NCBI GenBank assembly: GCA_008973525.1
Contig: WACJ01000105.1
Span: 124,001-188,000 of the forward strand
Reading direction: 5' to 3'
Origin: Stenopsyche tienmushanensis
Lineage: Eukaryota; Arthropoda; Insecta; Trichoptera; Stenopsychidae
DNA: 64,000 nucleotides
The number at the start of each line of letters is the position of its first letter. Positions within the stretch are counted from its first letter, which is position 1. Below the pieces are notes generated by a model that did no database searches, was not told the DNA's origin, and saw only the letters and a list, made by a program, of their open reading frames with translations. The position numbers and the translations under genes were made by a program. Below, piece by piece: positions 24,791-37,439 of this stretch.

Positions 24791-25055
24791 ACGGACAGGG
24801 ACAAAAGGAGAGCCCGAGAGGGACACATCGCTGCCACTCTTGTGCAATACGTAATTTGTAGCCGGGTGGCAGCTGAAGAGGAGGGGTGACTAAAAATCTC
24901 ACACTGTCACCAGAATGGTGGTGAATTCTGAAGATTCCCCTCCTTCGAAAAAAAAATCCAAAGCCTGAAGACTTGCCTCCATTTCTTGGCAATGAGATAA
25001 AACAGCGTCTTCTACCAATTTATAAAGATTAGTCCAGGCATGAATTACTTCAAAG

Positions 25056-25340
25056 ATGGGTGTAAGAATCATTGAAATATCAACGTACATTGCTGCTGGG
25101 ATATTTAACGAAGGCTACAACTTCATCTTGAAGATGAAGAATACATTAAATATAATTATTGGCACATATTGTAAAGTCTTTGCTGAAAATACTGATGAAA
25201 TGCTGATAGTGAGGCAGAACCGTAAGAGTTTTTCCGAGACAAAAGCAGCTTGTATAGCCCGACAACAACGGCCACTTGAAGATAATCAGCTTTTTGAGGA
25301 AGCTGAAGATCTATTATATGCGCTTGGAATCGTTGATTGA
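25056..25340 (+). pseudogene. C-terminal fragment of a transposon-associated protein, class uncertain
   Basis: The 94-codon frame has AAGIFNEGYNFIL, a basic SETKAACIARQQR stretch and the ending EEAEDLLYALGIVD. Similar endings (acidic run, then LLYGxGIxD) occur in repeat-encoded proteins of invertebrates, from memory. I cannot name the transposon class. Confidence 0.35.
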
Positions 25341-25622
25341 TCGGTAAGTCAATAAAATTGATGTGAGTGTTAACGTATTAAAACTTTAAACGAGCATATC
25401 TTGAAACTGCATTTTCAAATTTGAAATTTTGGGATTGCCCTCCCTTAAATAACATAATGAACAATGACAATATTGAAAAATACATATGTACACACAATAA
25501 GTGAAAAAAACAAACAATACTACATAAAAAATATGATTCCAAGATAAGATTAAAATCAACAGCGCAGAAAAATTGAGAGATTTCGAACAGTAATGCCAGA
25601 TCATTCATGAAATATTAATATA

Positions 25623-25768
25623 CACGGTGCGGCAGGGAAACTACCTTATTTGAAACGTGCGTCCTGAAACAACGGTTATTTGATTGACGCCTTTAAGGTG
25701 AATGCGTGTTACTAAACCTACATACATACGAGCATTTCAAATAAGGAAATTTCCCTGCTGTACCCGTT
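25623..25768. mobile_element. Short TA-flanked MITE
   Basis: Left end CACGGTGCGGCAGGGAAA and right end TTTCCCTGCTGTACCCGT are inverted repeats that continue into CCTTATTTGAAA and its complement. TA sits on both sides. About 146 bases long, Tc1/mariner-type non-autonomous. Confidence 0.7.
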
Positions 25769-27203
25769 AATTGTGAAATAACCAGTGATTGATGAAAACA
25801 GCTGCCAGAATTCAAAAAAATACGCGATACGCGAAATAGATTGTCTTATCAAAATTATTAATGGATCAAAATGAATCGCTCAATATCATTTAACAATTAG
25901 ATTGCATGAACCTTTCTATAGTCTTTAACGTTTACGTGACTCGATTATTTTCATGTGGAATGTAATTTTTCATGACGAAAATGAAAGCCGCGTACAATAT
26001 TTTGATTTGTTAATTTTGTATAAATAGATATCAAAATCTATTCCTATTTTTCGGGTACATGAGATTAATATTCGTATGACTTACACCTTTTTCAATAATT
26101 TACCAGTGTGTAATTACTAACGTTTATACATAAGATTATTTAAAGCATAATAGATAAGATACAATTGGTATAGATATATTACAATAGCTGTGTGTATTTG
26201 ACATACGTTAATTAAAAAAAAGATATTAAATTATCACAAAAATAGATATCATGGGGAGTTCTTCTTTTTACAAAAAAAACACTATAGGAAACATTATAAT
26301 TGAAGACATAAATGGAGTAGAATGTAAAATTATTTCAAATTTTTTACAAAAAGGAATTTTCCCGAACAGAATTTTTATCGCAATAAACACAATATATTTA
26401 GATGCCGGAGATAAGGGCGGTCTAAATACTACTGAATGGGAACCCATTTGGGTATCCTTCATTGATAGATTCCTATCAGGGTTACGTATATGTGCTTTTA
26501 TCGGTAGACGCACCTGTGCGTCTTTAACTATGTGATTCGTTGGCGAGTTACATTGTCATTATATATTACATGACGACGATTGATGTGCACACGCAATGAG
26601 TACACCTGAGTCACTAATGTAGTGTGGGAAAGGTTCAGGAACACGTCGAATGCATTCCGAGTTTGTAGTCTGCGAGACTAATCTAAAATCTAAAGGGTCT
26701 CGCAAATATGACAATGCTATGTGCAATGCAACTAGAATATGATAGTAGAAGTCTGGCAGAAGATTGGAGCCAGTGGAAAAATAGTCCCTAGATCTAAATT
26801 TAATTTAAATACTTATAAAAATAACATAAATTTTCCTTTTATGTCTTCATTTGAGAATTTAAAAAAAAGCATTTATGCGAATACCAAGTCACAAAAATAT
26901 TTCAATGTTACTCTGTATATATAAATATTAGATAACCCTTCATGAACCAGCATGTATATTAGTCTATCTTACATTTTGATTGATTTTTATTGCTTTACTA
27001 TTCATGTGTGTATATTATAATTTCTAAGTCCCAGTGGGAAGCTAAAATCTTTTGAAAAGCATGAATCTACATATACACAATATTAATTTTAGATACATTG
27101 TACCGATATAATATTCAATAGCTTTCCTAAATGTTCACCAATGTTAAACATTACTCAACAACAACAAAAAAACGTGAAAAACACAAAAGTATTTTCAAGG
27201 AAT
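25769..27203. other. AT-rich spacer, no gene recognised
   Basis: A 94-codon frame at 26251-26535 matches nothing known to me. The section 26440-26740 is less AT-rich and repeat-like, but no ends could be set. Confidence 0.35.
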
Positions 27204-27391
27204 ATACGTAGTAAGGTCCAAACATTTTTAATACGGGGAGATGCAAAAAAATAAATGCATAATAATTACTAAAAATCTTATTGCCACATCAAAATATTCC
27301 TCTTAAAATTTCGGCTGAACTTCGGCGGAAACGACACCATAATCAACCCTCAGCACATAGATTTAAATCATTTTTAGGACCTTACTACGTA
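27204..27391. mobile_element. TA-flanked MITE
   Basis: TACGTAGTAAGGTCC at 27204 and GGACCTTACTACGTA ending at 27391 are perfect inverted ends with TA at each border. About 185 bases, non-coding, downstream of the ZAD zinc-finger gene. Confidence 0.75.
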
Positions 27392-27756
27392 CGTGTAATC
27401 TAATTAAACATGTATTATTTACTAGTGTAAAAATAAATAGTTTGATTCGCAGTCAAGATTTTACAAAACCATAGTTTTATCTTAAATCCTATCGTTTGAA
27501 ATAAAAATCAGTCATAAAGGTTTCAGTTTATAAGAGCTGTAAAAATCACTCATAATTCTAATTAAATCTGGCCAAATTTAATTAAAGATGCATAGTGGCA
27601 ATCTCGACTATTGAAAACTACCATTTGAATGGACAGCACGATCTATACGAATAGCTAAAATATATTATACATTTATATATCCAGTCATATCATAAAATAT
27701 CGTAAATTTAAATAGCGTATTGCACAATTTCTCCTGACTCGGCTGTCATTATAGTC

Positions 27757-27762
27757 TTTATT
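27757..27762 (-). promoter_or_regulatory. Poly(A) signal of the ZAD zinc-finger gene
   Basis: AATAAA on the minus strand a few bases beyond the stop codon; a second AATAAA (27767-27772) overlaps the stop. Confidence 0.5.
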
Positions 27763-27770
27763 CGTATTTA

Positions 27771-30700
27771 TTACAGTGAATTGAGATGAGCAGATTTCTC
27801 TCTGTCTCTTTCCACTTCCATCGGATGCATTCTCTTTCTATGTGAAAAACAATTGCCGGAACTCGCAAATGCCTTGGGACAGTAGGGACATCGATAAGGT
27901 CTTGCTCCCGTGTGTTGATTGATATGAAACTGAAATAAAAATACTTTCAATTAAAGACAAACGTCAAGAACGCCAGAAATAAATACTTCAATGTATTCAA
28001 ACGACAAATAACAGTCGTCTATTCCAGACTCCAGAGGATTTGTATAAGAGCAATTTGTTCCCGATGGAAATTTTGCTCTTAACTTTTTCTTTACTATGAT
28101 GTATTTACTACACAGAGTCGAGTTGTAGTAAAGTTGTAATAATGGGAATTTTTATAACATTACTACATTGAATCTCGTTGTTAGAGGAATATAGAGGGAT
28201 TTTTTTTCTTCGATAATCCCATGACGAACAGCACCGCCGCATTCTTTTTGGCATTTACCGTAATTCTCCACTTAGAGTTCTAGACGCTTAGCAAGTCTAG
28301 TCGGTTGACTGCGACATTATGGCGGTGTCATCCGCGTAAATAGCAATCGAGTCAGAAGGATGATCAGATTTGGGAATACATGGAAAATAATATAAGAGCG
28401 AGAATGGATCCTTGGGGGACACCTGGGGATATGGAACGAAGATTTGAAAGGAAATATACAATTTTGCCGCGAAAGAAATGTTCGGCGAGGTAGCTATCAA
28501 TCATGCGGATAGTGGAGTTGCGGAATCCGGTGGAGAGGATCTTGAATAGCAGTCCTTCATGCCAGACCTTATTGAAAGCTTTGGCGACGTCTAGAAAGAC
28601 GATATCCGTACCCATTTTCAACTCCATGCCTTCATGAATGAATTCGGTGACACGGAAGAGCTGGTGAGCGGAGGATTGAGCTTATTTGCTGAAAATAAAT
28701 ATACTTTTATAAATTTTCTGATTTGAATTACCTTCAGATCTTGATTGCGTTTAAAAGTTTTTTTGCATAAGGGACAATTATGAGGTCTGGCATCGCTATG
28801 TGTAACGCTGTGGGCTCGTAAAGTGCTATTTGTTGGATATACTCGTCCGCAAACTGCACACGTATAGACTTCCCCGCCGTGATATTCCTTATGACGGTAC
28901 AAATTCGATTGAGTTTTAAACCTTCAAACAATTCAAATTACACATATAAAAATGTTATTCCATAAAATCAAATGAGAGAACACAAATATAAAACTTACAC
29001 TCTTCCGCATATATCGCAGTTATATTTTCCTTTGGGTCGATGCGTTTCCATGTGAACTTTGAGATTTCCCTTTGTGGATATATCTTTTCGACAAATGGGA
29101 CAAGTGAGTTTCCCTTCGGTAAAATTTTCGGTGATCTCTTTGTTCAAATGCAGCCAAGAGTGATTTTGCAACGCTATGCTAGAAAAAAAGCTCCTCGGGC
29201 AAAACGTGCACACGTACGGTCGAATAACATCAGTCGGCATAAATCTTTTAGTGGGTCGTATCGGTTTCAAATCCGGCAGAGCCCTCCCTTTTTTTTCATA
29301 GTCCGGTTTGCCAGATCTTTCGGACAAGCGGACCAACTCAATCGTGAGCGATTGATTTTGATTTCCGATTTTAGTCAATGTTGCGCATTCTTCTTCGGGA
29401 GTAATCGTAATCATATCGCTATCGAAACATTTTCCAGTCGCTCGTTTGACTGTCGTCCGTGTGCGAATCCAAGAACATCATGGGATCGAGCCGAACCTCC
29501 ATCTCCGTCACGTGCGGTTCGTCATCGTAAGACGAATTATCATCCTTGTAATCGTTTTCGCTCGCGTCGTGTTCCCTGTCGGCGTTGTATAAAGATACCT
29601 TGGCGGTAATATTAGTATCTTCGAGCTTCATCACATGATCCAGCGTTTCCAACTGCTTACGGAATGAAATTTGAGTTTCGCATGCCATCTCAGCGAAAAT
29701 TCTAATAGAGTCTATTTGCGTGCAACATTTTATGCACACCATTTTCGGTAATCTATCTTCTAGGGATATCTGTAAAAAAAAGACAGCCTATTGAGCGGTC
29801 ATTAAATAATCATTTATAAAAGTCATTTTACGCTATAAGAAATATTACGCCGTCGAACGTCTACAATTCAGTCGGCTGCAGATTCGACAGTCTAAACCGG
29901 TACCGCACATCAACGATGTTTTTATTTAGATCTTAAAAGGCGGCAACTCAGAGGAGATGGAGTAAAACTAAAAATATCTTTTAGCAGACTTGCGTTCTCG
30001 TGTATAATTAATTTTGTCCGATTGATGGTTCACAGCTCTAATTTTCGATTCGTATATTATTTACGTTTTAAAATCTACTAATATTTTATACACACGCTAT
30101 TTAAATGTTTTTAAATTTAATTTCATCTTCAAAGTGCCTTTGAATAGCTCTTAATTTCCGATATAGTCTTTAATAAAATTACTTATTAATGCCATCATAT
30201 ATTTCAAAGATGACAGCTAGAATATTGGAATTCTACAAGTAATCAATACATATTATAAGATGACGAAGCGATGTGTCATGCGTAAATAGGCTGTCACTGA
30301 AATTATGGTATATCAGGATGCGTTTAATATAAATTAAAACATAATAAATAAATAAAAAATGTGTTATTAAAATGAACATTAATTCAATATGGCTGACAAA
30401 ATTTTGAATTATGAATGAATTTTTTCTGCTTTTCTTTTGTTTTTTATATATTAAATTTATAAGTATAAGTATTTTATTTTTATCTACAATTCAGCCCAGT
30501 GGAATACTGACGATTTTCACGTTTTATGTTTTTTTTTGTGGACGAAAAATTTCCTTTAAATATATTTTAGGCGGCATACATATTTTTTTAAATAAAAAAA
30601 ATCTTTGATATTATTACTTAAATAAGGGTTTTAAGGTTTTAAATGACGACCATTGCCAATGCACGATGAATTGAATACAATTCAATATGGTGCTATAAAT

Positions 30701-31070
30701 GATATTACGACTACTCGATGAAAATTGTTGAGAGTCGCTGAGCGTGTGCGTGACGTGGTGAGCGTCGCGGCCACTGACGTTTGGCGACTGTCAACAAACG
30801 AAGCGAGGTTATGTTGTGAACGGCAGCGAAGGGAACGCCTCGAAGAGGTCGCGGCGGAGGCGTGAAAAGCGCACTTCCGTTTCCGGTGGAAATGATCTCC
30901 TCGGTATGAGAAAACTGTCGGCCGGCCGGGAGACGGCTGCTCACCTCGACGTGGAGATACTTGTGGATGCTGTCCCGAAGCATCCTCTCGTGTCCTTGAG
31001 AACCGAAGATCATGACGCCGGTGTCGTGTTCAGCGGCGCAGATTCGGCAGCAGCGCTGCAGCGCGGCCAT
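27771..31070 (-). CDS. ZAD-C2H2 zinc-finger protein, four exons, one frameshift
   Basis: Probable DNA-binding transcription regulator of the insect ZAD family. Exons on the minus strand: 31070-30945, 29769-28999, 28921-28732 and 27929-27771. All introns are GT-AG. The N-terminal ZAD zinc pocket is split: CCRIC in exon 1 (residues 7-11) and the second cysteine pair VCIKC in exon 2. An acidic linker follows, then six C2H2 fingers, with cores beginning CTFC, CPIC, CDIC (split by intron 2), CAVC, CPLC (crossing intron 3) and CPYC. The start Met lies five residues before the ZAD. Exon 2 has one extra base near 29415-29425 (a TTT run): the frame upstream stops at WKMFR while the frame downstream continues into SDMITITPEE. 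Removing one base gives 414 residues. This could be a sequence error or a real null. The last intron holds a Jockey-like fragment. A host target gene cannot be inferred. Confidence 0.88.
28090..28155 (+). repeat. Small fragment related to the hAT family
   Basis: TGATGTATTTACTACAC followed by TAATAATGGGAAT resembles 17759-17795 in the hAT copy. It is a very short relic in the last intron of the ZAD gene. Confidence 0.35.
28190..28685 (-). pseudogene. Jockey-like reverse transcriptase fragment
   Basis: Minus-strand frames read SSAHQLFRVTEFIHEG, VFLDVAKAFNKVWHEGLL, the GVPQGS box (SISPGVPQGSILALILF) and, after a frame change, IAIYADDTAIM with the YADD catalytic motif. These are the RT fingers and palm of Jockey-clade retrotransposons. 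It is truncated on both sides and sits in the same orientation as its host gene, in intron 3 of the ZAD gene. Confidence 0.85.
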
Positions 31071-31200
31071 GGCGCCTCACGCACACTCCCGCCGCGCACA
31101 CACACGCAACCATTATTTTAACGATCTTTTTTAGTTTACTGCTCCCTCGCGCGCTTACACGCACCCGACTACTCGCCTCGCCATTTATACGCAACCTCAA
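31071..31200 (-). promoter_or_regulatory. Promoter/5' UTR region of the ZAD gene
   Basis: GC-rich stretch with CGCACACACACACGC-like sequence directly upstream of the start codon at 31070, contrasting with AT-rich DNA beyond 31200. Position and composition fit a promoter; no TATA box seen. Confidence 0.45.
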
Positions 31201-31919
31201 CTACCCCCTTGCATAAATACGCACATCTAAAATCTCATCCAATAAAAATCCAACTATAACAAATCTTCATCAATTACAAAAAAAAAATAAACACTTTAAT
31301 ATTCCATGATGACTTCTTATCGCTCCATATTCACAATCTGGAGGATAATCTCAGGGCTGTAACATTTTAATTTCACGGTTTCCTGTTGTCTTTCAAACAT
31401 GGTTAAGCTAGGATAAGCATATTCGAATAAAAAAATTAGATAAGAAATAATCTATGAATTGCAAAAATATCATTGTGTTTAAGAGATATTCGCAATATCA
31501 GTCGCTATTATCAGCCTCATTATTTAATTTGTCCACAATCTGTACTCAAATTCTATTTTTTATATTTTATTGACTAAAATTTATTGTGTTATTGTTATTT
31601 ATCCGGTTCTAAGCCATTAACACAAAAAATCTGCAAGTTGCCACATTTTATAAACATTTCAAAAGCGCATATGCAAAAATATATACAGACGCATTGTGTA
31701 TCACATTTGGCGTGAAATATGAGAGCAAGGTCATTCAGAGAAATTTTGAAGCCCGGGGCAATTAGGGTTGATAACCGTCCTTTATTATGAAAAGAAGAGT
31801 GCAAATCCATTAGAAATTGTATTTATTTCCAATTTAAAATATATTGACCCTTAAAGCGCATATTACCTGAATTACTAAAGCGAAACTTGTTAGATCGTTT
31901 TAAAATGCGTTTAGAAGTT
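31201..31919. other. AT-rich spacer
   Basis: No gene or element recognised. Confidence 0.45.
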
Positions 31920-32690
31920 TCATTCACAAAAATATATGTGAGACGTCTTATTTACTTTATTTTTGATGGCGCTTATAGCCGATTCAAAATCTAAGACCGC
32001 TCGTGGGACTCGGTGTGTCGACATCCGCGTCACATGACCTGCCCAATGAAGACATGGCTTCAGAGCCCAAGGTCTCGTCCCGGAAAGGTCTAAATATTTT
32101 TCGAATTTCATACGTACTTCACAATCCTGCAGAATGTCAACGAGCCATTTTTTGAGTCTTTCAAATTACTGAAGCTTGCTCCAAAGACATATTTTGCTCT
32201 TATAAGACAACGGTCGGAATCGCAATCCGTCTCGCACATCGTTATGAAGTCCGCCACAGCACCTCTGTGTCTTTTATCAACCGAAACGTGGTTAATCTAA
32301 TTTCGGGTGACTCTATCGGCAGACAACTACGTGTATTTATGGATTTTTATGTTCAAAAGTGGTGCCGCTGACAATTATTGAAACGGATGTAGCAATCATG
32401 GAGACTATGAGTTCTTCATAGAAAGATACACACGCAACAAAGATAAGTTACGTCCTCTGCCTCTTATGCGCAGCGTATATACCCTGTCGTTAATGGGGTT
32501 TAAATTTAAAATGGATGACAGGGTCCTCTTGTCCAGACTAAACCCACGCCCGATGCCTGAGTGGTCTCTTCACCACTGTACAAGATGGCAGCATCCCCGA
32601 AGAGCATTGATCCACTACCGAGGATTCCATGCTCCTGGATCGCCGCCGAGAACTGGCTACACTTACCGACAATTACTAGCTTGTGTTTAG
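31920..32690 (-). pseudogene. Non-LTR retrotransposon remnant (sister of 9945-10815, inverted)
   Basis: From 32690 down, the minus strand shows the same 5' segment as 9945-10200 (AAILYSGEETTQASGVGLV), the following endonuclease region, and finally HWAGHVTRM with RVPRAVLDFE near 31980-32080. RT core motifs are missing, as in the sister copy. Multiple stops. Confidence 0.7.
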
Positions 32691-32699
32691 AGACTCTAA

Positions 32700-33464
32700 C
32701 ATCGTGACATTAGAGCCTGAGGTCTCGTCTCGGAGAGGTCTGAAATTTTCCGAGGTCCGAAATATTAGACACATCAATATAATTCAATTGTAGTCATAAA
32801 AGTCACTCAACATTGATTGGCATCACTCAGCGTTCACAGTTCATATTTCAAACACCATTTTTCATCACCTCAGATACGATAATTTTGCTTTTTGACGAAT
32901 CCTCAATCATTTGTGAAATGAGCTTCATCTCTAAATAAAATCTCTCATTCGATGTTCAAAAATAGTGTAAACGCATAGTTTTCCTAAAAAGTCACGTGTA
33001 AATATTATACAGTGCTGATATATAAGCGTTTCACTTGGATGACCCTTAATAATAAAATGTTTCTCTTAATATTGACTATAGATGATTCTCCTTCTTTTTC
33101 TGACCGACTGCCTCTTGAAGATTCATTTTTCGCAACATTCAAATCAATTTGCCCTGCTGCAGCTATATAAGTTTCGCAGTAATAGTTCTGAAAAATATTG
33201 TAATTTAATATACGCGAGATCGTAATAATTTTTTTAAACATGACGGTATCAACTTCTTCTCTTATGCGTTCTTCGTCTATTTTACTTTTAGGTTCAGCTG
33301 ATAGTAGCAGATCTAACAGTGTAGAACGGATTTATTGCTACATCTATAGATGCTTATGGCAATAAAACGGTTAATACATCATATTATCCATATAAATATA
33401 TATTCTCATACAATGGATTTATTAAATATCTAAATAAGTATACTTTTATGTTTTCTTCTCCCTT
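32700..33464. other. AT-rich spacer
   Basis: No gene recognised. The first 60 bases repeat a piece of the neighbouring retroelement (GGTCTCGTCTCGGAGAGGTC). Confidence 0.4.
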
Positions 33465-33867
33465 TTAACCCTTTGCGTTAAAATGCGTGCGGATCAATGC
33501 GCTTCGACGTATTGTTTACTGCGAAAATCATTGAAATGATCGAGTAAGGTAATTTTTGGGGGTTGGAAATGTGTATTATCAACTCTTACATAATTTACCG
33601 TATCTCAGAAGAAAAAAGGCGTCTAACTACTTATTATTATCAGAAATGACATGTACAAAATTGTAAAAAATAAAAGATTGATTTTTTTGCAAATATATAT
33701 TTATTGATGTCTATAAATTCATACAAGTCCAATATCATTATACTACTTTACTTGGTTTCAAAACTATACTGTGTAATATGAGGGTTTGTAAATGCATGTT
33801 TCTACGATAAAGTGGCGCCAATTAGTTGGTAGGTAATGTCCAGGATGATTCGGAGTGCAAAGGTTAA
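33465..33867. mobile_element. TTAA-flanked MITE, second family
   Basis: TTAA at 33465-33468 followed by CCCTTTGCG; right end GTGCAAAGG and TTAA at 33864-33867. piggyBac-type ends, with an interior unlike the 5705 family. Confidence 0.6.
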
Positions 33868-35812
33868 AGATGATAATTTTATTAAATCAGTATATATAAA
33901 TATTAATAAAAAGTATTTACTACACTTTTGGATTACATACGGGAAAGTCGAGTAGCGTTCGAATTGATGCGCAGAGGTTCGCGTCACGGAAGGACTTCAT
34001 ATGAATGTTCCAAGAATTAGATACCAGATCTAAATGGGTTGCGAACACGATACAATGTAACTAAACAGCATAGTAAAGCTTAATATAATAAATAATAAAA
34101 ATATATGAGGATTGCGTGGCGGAATAAAGGTTAAATAATTGAATGTAATAGTTCTGAAATAATTTTTAAAATTGGTTATAAATGTTGACATAATTGTGCT
34201 CATCGATTTTTGCTGTCCGGAGATGTATTAATCTGTAAGACAGTAGATATGCGGTGTAAGCGCGCGTTCATGGCCGGAGGTTAAAAATATGAGTTAACCT
34301 TAATAAATGCATCCCTTACTGAAGATGCATTCTCCACCAGAATTAATGACGGATATGTCTTGGATATTTTTCAATTATTAGTGTTTCATATGTCGAGTCG
34401 TCAACTGCGCCATCGATGACATTTTAAGGTTCGAATAACGAGAAAAAGGTATTTCCAATTTCGTAACAGTGATTAGAGATGGCGTCGACGGTCTCTTCGA
34501 ATGTCATTCGGGCCAATTAAAATCAACATTTATTTCCACTTCGCTATTCATTTTTTTAATTCTTCTTTCGTTTTATTTCAAATTTCAAATTTGATGTTTG
34601 AAAATCCGAAAATAGCACGCGTATTAAAATGACCTTTGTAAATTAGAAATTCAAACGTCCCATTGGTCGTTTTCGTCGAATGAATGTTGCAATGCTAGAA
34701 AATTAATTTCCAATAAAATGGATCGCATGAAAATTGGCGAATCCGAGCGTCGATGAAATAAAAAATAAATTATAATATGTGCGTGTCGATACGGATATAG
34801 TACGAAATGCACATAATAAAAAGCAATCAAACCGATAAAATTGCCATTTATTAAAGACGATGTATTAAACTGCAATATTCACAAACAACGGTTTTGCGGG
34901 TTTGGTTAAAAGCGACGCATAATTAAATTAACAATTGACGACATTAAAATACGCCAAAAGCGAGCATCGCTCGCAGAAGCATTCAAATAGTTAATAAATT
35001 CATAATATATTTTCCTCAAGAAATCTTTTTCTTTCAAAATTTAATTTAAAACATCAGCGAATATTAAACTTTTCGCAGACCGAAGCGAGCGGCGCAGATT
35101 TTCATCGAAGAGGAACGATTCAAATCAAACATCGCCGCAGCTACGACATCAAAACGAGCGCTTCGAATTCATTTTATCTCCATTCGCTCGGAAAAAAAAA
35201 ATTAGGCGATGCTGTCGTAAAGCTTATCGGCGCGTATTCGCATCGTCGTCATTGGCCGCTATCTTCTTTCGGCATAATCTAATTATTCATCCTGATTCTG
35301 AGCCACTTATCATCGCTACTAATATATCTGTGATTCATCGTTGTTATTACGATTTATATCATATCTCGACGCGTACGCCTTGAGAATTTGTTGACGATAA
35401 GCTTTCAACATTTGAATTTGTATTAAATATCGTTTCAGATTGGCGATCGAAGACTGCACACTTTTCGCGGGCAAAAAATTTTCATCGAGCTTCTTCGACG
35501 ATCGCAATGTTATTCAAAACGAGCGATGTTTTCAATTATGGCCGTCTCATGAATCAATATTGTCGTTTATCAACGGCGATATCTTATCGCCGTATTTATA
35601 ATGAAGATCGCGCGGATTTAATGATTCGTTCGAGTAAAACAATTATGATCTTCGATGCTGATCCGGGAGGAGCCGTTGTCGCGTCGGGAGTTACAATACG
35701 GGAGGCAGCGATATTATTTGCGTAATAATTCCTGCAAAGTTAAATCTTTCTCATTTTGTTGTTTTGATATTGTAAGTAAATAAAACGGCAGTCTTCCGTG
35801 ACGATGTTGTAC
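33868..35812. other. Spacer with a compositional shift near 34900-35750
   Basis: The first kilobase is AT-rich and empty. From about 34900 CpG-containing words become common and no repeat is recognised. A 72-codon plus frame at 35507-35725 matches nothing I know. This may be upstream regulatory DNA of yorkie, as inference only. Confidence 0.3.
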
Positions 35813-35960
35813 TTAACCGCTCAAAGAGGTAAGACACAATATTGTAAGACTTGCTTGTTGAATTTTAAGAGAAACAAGCTTTTATACACGATGCTGTGAT
35901 CTTGACAAATAAGTGGATTTGAATGATGATAAGTGGCGAACAAGCAAATAAAAAAGCATA
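35813..35960. repeat. Left part of the TTAA MITE family (copy 4, truncated)
   Basis: TTAACCGCTCAAAGAGGTAAG at 35813 matches the left end of 11989; TAAGTGGCGAACA near 35930 matches its interior. The right end is missing. Confidence 0.55.
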
Positions 35961-36424
35961 GTTTTGAAACCAAATAAGGAATTATAATGATATTGGACTT
36001 TTATGAATTTGTAGACATTGAGACATATATATTAAAAAAAAAACTTCAATGATTTTTGCAGTGAACTATACATTGGAGCGTATTGATCTGCACGATCCAC
36101 AGCACCCATATTTGGTATATAATCTTAAACCATTTTAGACTTATCGACTGATACAGCATTTCCACCACTTGATGTTCTGAGGGTAGATTGCATTTCTGTA
36201 TTGTGGTAGGTACTTAGTAGTGTGTCAATTTTCTTGTCTTTCCACGCGCACTTCTCACGTTCTCTTCTGACGTAATACTCGCTGAAATTGATTTGATTTC
36301 TTATACCATTTCAACAGAACAATTTAGGAAAGCATTTATTTTTCAAAAAGTTATGCTGGAATAAGTTGATTCTCCGTAATCACTGATAAACTGTAATGTC
36401 TCATCAGAGGGGACAACCGACTGA

Positions 36425-37195
36425 TATTTATTTATTTATTTATTTGTGGAAACCCAACAGCTTTACATATATAATTAGCTGTAGATTAGAAATATTACAA
36501 GCCAATAATAGGATTTCACATATAGAATTAGTTAAAATTAAAGGTAAAATTATAACATGTACTCAAATTTAAAATTTAAAAGTTCGTAACCTTGTAGTTA
36601 TTTCGTTTTTATTATTTTTTTTTTTTATTATTTTTTTTTTTTTTTATTTTTTTATTTTTTTATTATTTTTATTATTGCTGTTATTACTACTGATTTACTT
36701 TATTCATCAATTAAAAGATTGATTAGCTGACGTTTGACATCGATTAGATTACAATTGAAAATATCCAACTCAAGATCCCTTAGCACATCATTAAGGTTTA
36801 TTATGGCTCTACTCAAGAAGGCATTCTTTCTATAGTTGGTAGAGGCCAACGGAACCGCGATTGGTTGGTAAAATCTCATAGATCTACTAGGTATATTGAA
36901 GTTAATACTACTCAGCAGTTCAGGACAGTCAATTATGCCGTTTGTAATTTTGAGTAAGTATATAATGTCTGCTATTGTACGGCGCTTATTAAGGGCTACT
37001 AAGTGTTGATCTGAGCAGATACGCTCATATTCTGACGAATTATACGCTTTCCCCATTTTGTAGCATAGGAATTTTATAAACTTCATTTGAACTCTTTCAA
37101 TTCGATCCACATATTTTTGATACCTGGGGCTCCAGATTTGAGACGCATATTCAAGCTTGCTTCTAACATAGGCACAGTAGAGAATTGAGATATGC
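36425..37195 (-). mobile_element. 5'-truncated non-LTR retrotransposon with AATA-rich tail
   Basis: The minus-strand frame 37110-36700 plus its upstream continuation reads YCAYVRSKLEYASQIWSPRY, IERVQMKFIKFL, RRTIADIIYLLKITNG and IIDCPELLSSINF, the post-RT C-terminal region of Jockey/CR1-type elements. The frame ends near 36700, followed by an A/T-rich 3' tail including a (TTTA)n run at 36425-36446, i.e. (TAAA)n at its own 3' end. The catalytic RT region is absent, as expected from incomplete reverse transcription. The 136-codon C-terminal frame is uninterrupted, so the insertion looks fairly recent. Confidence 0.8.
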
Positions 37196-37309
37196 TAGAG
37201 TTACGATGTACCCTGAGAGCGGACAACGGAGCGCAAAGGGTTAATAAAGTCCACTAACTTGAGCTATATAGACAACGTTTATTTAATAATCTGCATGATA
37301 GTGCAGCCA

Positions 37310-37425
37310 CAAACAGTCCACTGAAGAACTATGGGCCTCTTCAATATCCGTTCACAGGAAGGGGTTACATCCATCTCGTCTGTATCATGCATTCATCTCC
37401 TCATTCGCTCGATATTGAAGGTAAC
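37310..37425. repeat. Dispersed repeat, copy 1 of 3
   Basis: AACTATGGGCCTCTTCAATA and the following block up to ATTCATCTCCTCATT recur at 48905-49015 and, inverted, at 52800-52885. No protein. Confidence 0.6.
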
Positions 37426-37439
37426 ATTACCACCGAACA

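Noticed and set aside
24490..24992. Minus-strand frames of 96-115 codons
   Set aside because: Antisense to the R1-type remnant whose plus-strand protein motifs are clear.
29040..29609. 189-codon plus-strand frame
   Set aside because: Antisense shadow of the ZAD zinc-finger exon 2.
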